Assembly: GCA_018812355.1 (NCBI GenBank)
Contig: JAHJDQ010000106.1
Coordinates: 1 to 8,689 of the forward strand
Origin: Nanobdellota archaeon
GTDB lineage: Archaea; Nanobdellota; Nanobdellia; Woesearchaeales; GW2011-AR9
Direction of reading: 5' to 3'
Length of the DNA stretch: 8,689 nt
Of the stretch, positions 4,534 to 8,689 are shown piece after piece (the first letter of the stretch is position 1; the number at the start of each line of letters is the position of its first letter). The notes beneath the pieces are model-generated. The model saw nothing but the letters and a program-made list of their open reading frames with translations. It was not told the origin of the DNA and ran no database searches. The position numbers and the translations under genes were made by a program.

Positions 4534-5057
4534 CCTCGTTCCACTTTATCTTTCAAATAAGAATAATGGTGATAATAGTGCTGCTGCGATTTAGAAGTCA
4601 ACTCCTTAAACACTTTCCTAAATTCAGTGTAAACTTGACATAATTCCATAAAAGTAGCTTTTTCCGCACGAGAAATTAAGTCTTCCACTTTATGATGGCG
4701 TTTCATTTGTCCTTCGACTAGTTGATGGGCTGCAGTAACGCGCGGATAAAAATGACTTTTCTTTCGTTCGGGAATTTTTAAGTAGAGATGATAGACTTCC
4801 ATATATTTCTTTTTGAGAAAATCTAATGATTCTTCTTTCAATTCCTCTTCCAGTTCGTACAGTTTTTTTCGCAAAACTGAAGGATGATGAGCAAACTCGT
4901 AATAGAGAAACAGAGCAATTAAAATCAAAACAACTATTAATAAAGCGAGAAATATGTTTTGGTAAAGTTGATCATTAACAATAACATAAAGTGCAATCAA
5001 AACTGCCACTAAAACAATAATAGCAAGATACCACACTAACAAGCCTCTCTTTTTCAT
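4530..5057 (-). CDS. Two-helix membrane protein with cytoplasmic helical domain, function unknown
   Basis: 175 residues. Two hydrophobic helices at about 6-27 and 34-53 form an N-terminal hairpin; the basic MKKR start and the basic region after helix two place both ends in the cytoplasm. Residues about 62-175 are charged and probably alpha-helical, with KLYELEEELKEES, YHLYLKIPERKKSHFYPRV and a Tyr/His-rich tail (QQHYYHHYSYL). The KIPxxxKxxFYPRV stretch resembles a short helical module seen in other archaeal proteins, recalled without a name. ATG 5057 lies 26 bp from a TATA element that also serves the helicase gene, so a leaderless transcript is expected. I cannot assign a function. Confidence 0.78.
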   Translation of the reverse strand: MKKRGLLVWYLAIIVLVAVLIALYVIVNDQLYQNIFLALLIVVLILIALFLYYEFAHHPSVLRKKLYELEEELKEESLDFLKKKYMEVYHLYLKIPERKKSHFYPRVTAAHQLVEGQMKRHHKVEDLISRAEKATFMELCQVYTEFRKVFKELTSKSQQHYYHHYSYLKDKVERG

Positions 5058-5078
5058 TATTGCTAATTACTTCCCCAA

Positions 5079-5091
5079 AATATATAAATTT
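5079..5091. promoter_or_regulatory. Shared bidirectional TATA element
   Basis: A single AATATATAAATTT element sits at the midpoint between the start codons of two divergent genes (5057 minus, 5111 plus). It reads TATATAAA rightward and TTTATATA leftward, about 27 bp from each ATG, so one TBP site appears to serve two leaderless transcripts. Confidence 0.6.
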
Positions 5092-5110
5092 AACCCAGAA
5101 TTAAGTTGAA

Positions 5111-5755
5111 ATGAAACTAAACGAGTTACCTTTACCGGAATTTTTTAAAGAGTATTACAATAAATTTCCGAACTTAACCCCAATTCAAGAGAAAGCGGTC
5201 CAAGCTAATCTTCTCAACAATAATTCACAATTAGTTTGTGCTCCGACTGCTTCTGGAAAAACATTAATCGCAACGATGGCGATCATTAAAGCTCTAGAAA
5301 AAGGAAAAGCAGTTTATTTAGTACCGTTAAAAGCTTTAGCTAATGAAAAGTTTAGGGAATATCAAGAATTATTTAATAATACTAATTATAAAGTTGTTCA
5401 ATCGACAGGAGATGTTGATTCAGAATCTTCCTATTTAGCCAATTATGATTTATTAATTCTAACGACGGAAAAACTAGATTCTTTGTTAAGACATAAAGTT
5501 TCTTGGATTAACGAAGTGCAAACAGTAGTTATCGACGAGATTCATTTATTAAATGATCCTTCTCGAGGACCGACGTTAGAGATCATTATTACTTTACTGA
5601 AACAATTGATCAAACCGCAATTGATTGGTTTAAGTGCAACTATCGGCAATCCGGAAAAGTTAGCGGAATGGTTAGAAGCTGAGTTAGTTTTCGATGATTG
5701 GCGGCCAGTTGAACTTAAGAAAGGGATTCATCTAAATGAGACTGAATTTTACTAG
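5111..5755 (+). CDS. Ski2/Hel308-type helicase, first RecA domain only (truncated)
   Basis: 214 residues against roughly 700 for a full Hel308-type enzyme. All first-domain motifs are present: Q-motif LTPIQ (22-26), Walker A APTASGKT (44-51), Ia VPLKALANEK (71-80), STGD (98-101), TTEKLDSLLRH (118-128), II DEIH (142-145) and III GLSAT (173-177). It then reads WRPVELKKGIHLN, typical of the exit from RecA1 in Ski2-like proteins, and stops at TAG 5753. The second RecA domain (motifs IV-VI), winged helix and ratchet domain are missing, and the next gene runs on the other strand. Alone it cannot complete an ATPase site. It may be a split gene whose other half is elsewhere, or a truncated copy. The reading frame is otherwise intact. 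Confidence 0.85.
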   Translation: MKLNELPLPEFFKEYYNKFPNLTPIQEKAVQANLLNNNSQLVCAPTASGKTLIATMAIIKALEKGKAVYLVPLKALANEKFREYQELFNNTNYKVVQSTGDVDSESSYLANYDLLILTTEKLDSLLRHKVSWINEVQTVVIDEIHLLNDPSRGPTLEIIITLLKQLIKPQLIGLSATIGNPEKLAEWLEAELVFDDWRPVELKKGIHLNETEFY

Positions 5756-5780
5756 AGTTTTTCTTAAATTCAAAACTCTA
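5753..5780. terminator. Convergent terminator hairpin over both stop codons
   Basis: Perfect 9-bp inverted repeat TAGAGTTTT (5753-5761) / AAAACTCTA (5772-5780) with a 10-base loop. The outer TAG of each arm is the stop codon of the converging helicase (+) and fusion gene (-). Likely a bidirectional terminator or 3' end stabiliser. Confidence 0.5.
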
Positions 5781-6953
5781 TAGAGAATTTTGAATAAGTT
5801 TTTCAAAATTCACTATTAAAATTCTTTTTTGTTTGATGTTCTTTTTATATTCTTTTAACAAAGGCAACACTGTTTTGTGTTGTAAGAATTTGTAACGAAC
5901 TAAAAATTCAATGAACTGAGTTAAGTTTTGCGGTTTTTCTGTGTGGTGGCAGCGTTCAAAGTCGAGCATGATTGGTTTTTTAGCAACGAGAATATGTTTT
6001 AGTGGACGGTGCATTTCTTCTTTGTTCACTTTTAATTTGTCGAGGAGAAAACATTGCTCAAGAACGTTAACTAACATCTTCTTGATTTTTTCTTTATTTT
6101 CTTTTTCCAAATAATCAAGAATAAATGTCCCTTCCACAAATTCATAAACAAAATAATTCTCACCGTAAAATAATAATTTAGGACCGATCTGTTTTTTATT
6201 AAGAATCTTTAACCATTTAATTTCATTCTTAATTCTCTCGACAGCTTGTGATTCTTTGCGTTTGGTTTTAATGGCTACTTTAATATTATTAGTAGTTAGC
6301 AGTTTTTTATCAACGATATTTTTGTTCCATTTTCCCACAAAAATGTTTCCCCGTTTTCCATGAGTTAAATAGTTTATTTCCGTAATGCCTTTTTGCTCTA
6401 ATTCTTTTCGTAAATTACTTTTTTCAATCAGATAAACAAATAAATCTTCAAAATGGATGTGTTGTTTGGCTAGTTGTTTGAAATTTAATAAATTGTTTTC
6501 AATAATTTTGTCAATCTTTTTTTGGTTAGTTAAAGAAGAAAATAAAAATAATATTTTTCCTGCTGGTGTTAAGAATTCAGAAACTTGATTAAAGAACTTT
6601 TCAGAGAGTTCATAACCATGCTTACCGCCGTAAAGAGCAGGATCTTCAATGCCTTTGTCTTGTGGTAGATAAGGTGGATTGAAGATGATCGTATCAAATT
6701 TATGGTTGAGGTTAGAAAACAAGTCGCTTAGTTTTGGTTTGATCTTTTTTTGTAGTTTGATTTTAATTTTTAGTTCCGAGATTGCTTGCTCATTAATATC
6801 TACAGCAACAACTTCCTTTACTTTAAGATTTTTAGCAGCAGTTAAAGCTTGGATTCCTGAGCCAGTACCTAAATCAAGCACTCGACCAAGAGCATATTTC
6901 TGGACGTATTTCTGCAACAAGTAAGAGTCTTCTCGCGGTTCGTAGATATCCAT
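5778..6953 (-). CDS. Fusion: HemK2/Mtq2-like methyltransferase + COG2112-like predicted protein kinase
   Basis: 391 residues, two domains. Residues 1 to about 180 are a Rossmann methyltransferase with YEPREDSYLL (4-13), SAM motif VLDLGTGSG (25-33), acidic Asp52, and catalytic NPPY (92-95), the signature of Gln/Asn methyltransferases; archaeal/eukaryal HemK2 (Mtq2) modifies the GGQ glutamine of aRF1. Residues about 189-380 resemble the archaeal predicted kinase family COG2112: glycine-rich GKRGNIFVG (199-207), VAIK with Lys229, Glu244, hinge YEFVEG (270-275), EMHRPLKHILV (313-323) and metal-loop DFERC (331-335). The usual HxD catalytic aspartate is absent, a feature I recall for that family. 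The TATA element at 6976-6983, 26 bp from ATG 6953, predicts a leaderless transcript. The fusion suggests a joint role in translation; kinase substrate unknown. Confidence 0.87.
   Translation of the reverse strand: MDIYEPREDSYLLQKYVQKYALGRVLDLGTGSGIQALTAAKNLKVKEVVAVDINEQAISELKIKIKLQKKIKPKLSDLFSNLNHKFDTIIFNPPYLPQDKGIEDPALYGGKHGYELSEKFFNQVSEFLTPAGKILFLFSSLTNQKKIDKIIENNLLNFKQLAKQHIHFEDLFVYLIEKSNLRKELEQKGITEINYLTHGKRGNIFVGKWNKNIVDKKLLTTNNIKVAIKTKRKESQAVERIKNEIKWLKILNKKQIGPKLLFYGENYFVYEFVEGTFILDYLEKENKEKIKKMLVNVLEQCFLLDKLKVNKEEMHRPLKHILVAKKPIMLDFERCHHTEKPQNLTQFIEFLVRYKFLQHKTVLPLLKEYKKNIKQKRILIVNFEKLIQNSL
5785..5811. repeat. Second inverted repeat next to the convergent stops
   Basis: GAATTTTGA (5785-5793) and TCAAAATTC (5803-5811) are perfectly complementary with a 9-base loop, inside the last codons of the minus-strand fusion gene. 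The left arm can instead pair with ATTCAAAA at 5769-5776, giving a structure that competes with the neighbouring hairpin. Confidence 0.45.
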
Positions 6954-6975
6954 ATATTCATTAAAGATACTAAAA

Positions 6976-6983
6976 TTTATAAA
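6976..6983. promoter_or_regulatory. Palindromic TATA box shared by fusion gene and tRNA-Val
   Basis: TTTATAAA is its own reverse complement. Its centre lies 26 bp from ATG 6953 leftward and 29 bp from the first base of tRNA-Val (7009) rightward, so it can serve both divergent transcripts. Confidence 0.55.
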
Positions 6984-7028
6984 GAGTTTGTTGTTTTTCT
7001 GAAGTGATGGGCCTGTGGTCTAGTGGCT

Positions 7029-7059
7029 ATACGGTAAATCACTGATTTGCGTTCCGCAA
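7029..7059 (+). other. tRNA-Val intron 1 (D-loop), 31 nt
   Basis: Removal restores AGTGGCT-ATGAC. In this register the exon GTGG (7023-7026) pairs with CCGC (7054-7057), flanked by 3-nt bulges CTA (7027-7029) and AAA (7058-7060), with an internal stem around AAAT/ATTT (7036-7039 / 7045-7048). The ends could shift by one or two bases without altering the mature sequence, but only this register gives a 4-bp central helix. Confidence 0.7.
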
Positions 7060-7098
7060 ATGACAGTGCCCTTACACGGCATTGATCGCCGGTTCGAG

Positions 7099-7124
7099 AG
7101 AGATGTATTATTACATTCCGAAAG
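7099..7124 (+). other. tRNA-Val intron 2 (T-loop, position 59/60), 26 nt
   Basis: A textbook bulge-helix-bulge: the outer helix is the T-stem, the central helix is TTCG (7093-7096) / CGAA (7119-7122), the bulges are AGA (7097-7099) and AGT (7123-7125), and the inner stem is ATGTA/TACAT. Cutting after the second base of each bulge yields the 7-nt T-loop TTCGAGT. Confidence 0.8.
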
Positions 7125-7139
7125 TCCGGCCGGGCCCAT

Positions 7140-7661
7140 TCATTTTTTAAAATATTCTATTAGAACTTGATCAATTATTTTTAGTTTTTCTTCTGGTAAT
7201 CCTATTAATGATTGAGATACTTTTTGGATAAAACCTGCATAAAGAGAATCTGTTTTAAAATCTTCCGAGCATTGATTTTTTCTTTCCCGAGCCAACATCC
7301 CCCAATAAGCGACATCACAAACATTACTACCTAAAACACCTTCAGTAACCTTATCTAAATAATTTACCAAATCACTAGTTAAACAAAAATTGTGAAACTC
7401 CTCTCCTAAGCCGGAAGTGAGTACTTTCTTCTCTAGATATGCCTCGTCTGCTGCACGGAGACAAGATTCATACTCTGGACTTCCAGAAAGTTCTTGCCGT
7501 CTTGTTAACCTTGATAAAAAACTTCTCCTTTCAGGTTGATCTCCCATCATTAAACATCTATTTACAGCCATTTGTTCTTGACAATGAGCATGATAAAACC
7601 GCCTAAACCGTCCTAGACTCTCTTCTTGTTGTTCAACAATTAGATTAATTCCTGCTGTCAT
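7140..7661 (-). CDS. Hypothetical protein, Cys-containing, no recognised family
   Basis: 173 residues, charged and mostly helical in appearance, with no signal peptide or membrane segment. Six cysteines are scattered singly (HCQEQ, RCLMM, SCLRA, FCLTS, VCDVA, QCSED) without CxxC pairs, so no zinc motif is evident. Clusters of Arg (RFRRFYHAHCQ, RRSFLSRLTRRQ) in the first third could favour nucleic acid or protein binding. ATG 7661 follows a TATA box by about 36 bp, giving a leader of about 10 nt, the only first gene here that is not strictly leaderless. Its stop codon lies one base beyond the 3' end of tRNA-Val on the opposite strand. Possibly lineage-specific; I do not recognise it. Confidence 0.7.
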   Translation of the reverse strand: MTAGINLIVEQQEESLGRFRRFYHAHCQEQMAVNRCLMMGDQPERRSFLSRLTRRQELSGSPEYESCLRAADEAYLEKKVLTSGLGEEFHNFCLTSDLVNYLDKVTEGVLGSNVCDVAYWGMLARERKNQCSEDFKTDSLYAGFIQKVSQSLIGLPEEKLKIIDQVLIEYFKK

Positions 7662-7693
7662 TTTAATATTTCATCTTGTGGGGAGGTGAGTTA

Positions 7694-7701
7694 TTTATAA
7701 A
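7694..7701 (-). promoter_or_regulatory. TATA box of the hypothetical gene at 7140-7661
   Basis: TTTATAAA, palindromic, centred about 36 bp upstream of ATG 7661, implying a leader of about 10 nt. Confidence 0.45.
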
Positions 7702-7750
7702 ATTTACTATCTTTTGTTATGGCTTAGTTTAACGTTCTCAAACCACATCC

Positions 7751-7758
7751 TTTTTAAA
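7751..7758 (+). promoter_or_regulatory. TATA box of scpA
   Basis: TTTTTAAA centred about 25 bp upstream of ATG 7780, consistent with a leaderless scpA transcript. Confidence 0.45.
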
Positions 7759-7779
7759 CAATAAAAAATTCCTCTAATT

Positions 7780-8505
7780 ATGCAAGAAAAAATCTTTGAT
7801 ATGCTGCTGGAACAGGAAGAGATTGGTTGGAAGACATTAATTTACGATTTAGTAAAGACTGAACAGATGGATCCTTGGGATTTGAACATTACCTTGCTAA
7901 CGCAGCGCTATATTCAAGTGATTAAAGAAATGAAAGAACATGATTTAAGGATTTCTGGTAAGATCTTACTGGCAGCAGCAATTCTGCTGAAAATGAAATC
8001 GGCGCATTTAATTGATCATGACATTTCTCGTTTGGATAGTTTACTTAACCAGAATGATGAGGAAGAGTTTGATGAAGATCTGTTTGAAGAACTCGCTTCA
8101 GGAGAGAGAAAGTTAAGAGAGAAGTATAAACTAATTCCGCGAAATCCGCAACCACGGACAAGAAAAGTATCGATGCAGGATTTAATTGATGCTTTACAGA
8201 AAGCAATGGCTTCTAAAAAAAGAATCCTCGCTCGGCAGAGACCGGTTAAATTTGTCCATCCGAAAAAAGGCTTAGACATTTTGGAAGTGATCAGAGAAGT
8301 CTATCACAAAATTGTTTATTATGATAAGAAGGATAAGAAAACATTAACTTTTTCTAAGTTGCTTCCCCCAAAAGCAGGTAAACGGGAGAAGGTGCATACG
8401 TTTATTCCTTTATTGCATTTAGACAATCAAAGACAGATTGAGACTACTCAGAAAAATCATTTTGATGAGATTTATATTAAGTTGTTAGGAAAAAGAGCAA
8501 AATAA
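7780..8505 (+). CDS. scpA: Segregation and condensation protein A (kleisin)
   Basis: 241 residues, normal ScpA length. ScpA bridges the two heads of the SMC dimer in chromosome condensation and segregation. The N-terminal SMC-neck-binding helices show LLEQEEIGWKTLIYDL and the family hallmark MDPWDLNI (about 30-37), then ISGKILLAAAILLKMKSAHL. A central acidic linker (NDEEEFDEDLFEELASGE, about 91-108) leads into a basic region (QPRTRKVSMQDLIDAL) and a C-terminal winged helix (HTFIPLLHLDNQRQIETTQ, then FDEIYIKL) that contacts the SMC head. Archaeal scpA often neighbours smc; here no smc or scpB is in view and the gene stands alone with its own TATA box. Confidence 0.9.
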   Translation: MQEKIFDMLLEQEEIGWKTLIYDLVKTEQMDPWDLNITLLTQRYIQVIKEMKEHDLRISGKILLAAAILLKMKSAHLIDHDISRLDSLLNQNDEEEFDEDLFEELASGERKLREKYKLIPRNPQPRTRKVSMQDLIDALQKAMASKKRILARQRPVKFVHPKKGLDILEVIREVYHKIVYYDKKDKKTLTFSKLLPPKAGKREKVHTFIPLLHLDNQRQIETTQKNHFDEIYIKLLGKRAK

Positions 8506-8537
8506 ACTTTCCACCAATACCTAACAAAAAGCAACGA

Positions 8538-8631
8538 CTCGCGAGAAAAGCCAACGAGCTTTTCTGTGTACCAAAAACCAAAATGGTTTTTGAGTATTTT
8601 GGGAGGTCCCGAAAAGAACAAAATCTTTTCG
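8538..8631. repeat. Three tandem hairpins downstream of scpA
   Basis: AGAAAAGC/GCTTTTCT (8544-8551, 8558-8565), CAAAAACCA/TGGTTTTTG (8572-8580, 8584-8592) and CGAAAAGA/TCTTTTCG (8610-8617, 8624-8631) are all perfectly complementary. The first and third share GAAAAG-N8-CTTTTC exactly, and CTCGCGAG (8538-8545) is an extra palindrome. It may be a scpA terminator cluster or a structured RNA. On the minus strand TTATAATA (8659-8666) is positioned to start a transcript at GG 8636-8635 that would end near a T-run at about 8526-8530. Confidence 0.5.
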
Positions 8632-8636
8632 ATACC

Positions 8637-8646
8637 TTTTTAAATA
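8637..8646 (+). promoter_or_regulatory. Candidate TATA box near the right edge
   Basis: TTTTTAAATA could start a rightward transcript near 8667. The only ATG in view (8678) is followed by TGA after one codon, so the transcript would be an RNA gene or a leadered gene beyond the window. Weak, in AT-rich DNA. Confidence 0.25.
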
Positions 8647-8689
8647 ACCTTTCATAAATATTATAATAGGTAGATAGATGTTCTGATAG

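Larger units (their letters stand above)
7009..7138 (+). tRNA. tRNA-Val (anticodon UAC) with two introns outside the anticodon loop
   Basis: The 130-base gene folds to a 73-nt tRNA once two insertions are removed. The acceptor stem is GGGCCTG (7009-7015) / CGGGCCC (7131-7137) with discriminator A7138. The D-stem is GTC (7018-7020) / GAC (7062-7064). The anticodon stem is GTGCC (7066-7070) / GGCAT (7078-7082) with loop CTTACAC, anticodon TAC at 7073-7075. The variable loop is TGATC. The T-stem is GCCGG (7088-7092) / CCGGC (7126-7130) with joined loop TTCGAGT. Introns at 7029-7059 (D-loop) and 7099-7124 (T-loop, 59/60) show bulge-helix-bulge geometry; the anticodon loop is uninterrupted. No 3' CCA is encoded. 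A T-run at 7143-7148 may end transcription. A search expecting an unbroken T- or D-arm would miss this gene. Confidence 0.88.

Noticed and set aside
6679..6924. 81-codon plus-strand ORF
   Set aside because: Antisense to the methyltransferase domain with its SAM and NPPY motifs; the plus-strand reading has no recognisable features.
7040..7068. Long hairpin CACTG-ATTTGCG / CGCAAAT-GA-CAGTG as an independent RNA or terminator
   Set aside because: It overlaps exon bases of the D- and anticodon arms of tRNA-Val; most of it is intron 1, so it is probably an alternative fold of the precursor.
7066..7082. Anticodon-loop intron in tRNA-Val
   Set aside because: The anticodon stem and 7-nt loop CTTACAC are contiguous; only the D- and T-loops are interrupted.
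8016..8279. 87-codon minus-strand ORF
   Set aside because: Antisense to scpA; its Ser-rich run simply mirrors the acidic linker of ScpA.
8521..8655. 44-codon minus-strand ORF starting MKGYLKRYRK, ending TAG
   Set aside because: Open across the three hairpins, but composition is unusual, it is not preceded by a TATA box at the local spacing, and the inverted repeats explain the sequence better. Not excluded if conserved.

Overview
The window reads as archaeal, most likely a DPANN-type genome (Woesearchaeota/Pacearchaeota-like). The reasons are an AT-rich sequence, TATA boxes centred about 26-29 bp upstream of nearly every first-gene start codon (leaderless transcripts), a tRNA with bulge-helix-bulge introns and no encoded CCA, a HemK2-type methyltransferase joined to an archaeal kinase-like domain, and a Ski2/Hel308-type helicase fragment. 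The lineage is inferred from gene content; no marker here fixes it.

Positions 1-4533 form a dense cluster of MNT/HEPN (minimal nucleotidyltransferase + HEPN RNase-like) pairs, the layout of HepT-MntA (type VII) toxin-antitoxin systems. There are four complete pairs: 799-1846 (-), 2072-2697 (-), 2764-3443 (-) and 3575-4533 (+). The first 39 bases encode the N-terminus of a fifth MntA whose 13 visible residues are identical to those of the MntA at 2410-2697. The pairs fall into three types: classic MntA/HepT; HEPN-first with a COG2250-like HEPN; and wHTH-MNT followed by an unusual HEPN in which the RX4-6H motif is replaced by R-X4-Y-Y. Between them lie a putative membrane-anchored extracellular protein (110-721) resembling a domain of bacterial (Myxococcota-like) lipoproteins, and a 36-residue microprotein (1918-2028) that looks like a Tat signal peptide with nothing after it.

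Positions 4530-8505 are more ordinary housekeeping or hypothetical genes: a two-helix membrane protein; a helicase gene that stops after its first RecA domain; a methyltransferase-kinase fusion; a tRNA-Val(UAC) with one D-loop and one T-loop intron; an orphan protein; and ScpA, the kleisin partner of SMC in chromosome organisation. Two divergent pairs share a single, nearly symmetric TATA element (5081-5088 and 6976-6983). The helicase and fusion genes converge on overlapping hairpins.

No gene-free stretch exceeds 300 bases. The longest, 8506-8689, holds three tandem hairpins and a candidate promoter but no convincing gene. Within two-gene units the first gene is leaderless and the second carries a Shine-Dalgarno-like GAGG/GGAGA, so both initiation modes are used. 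No CRISPR array, insertion sequence or rRNA was seen.
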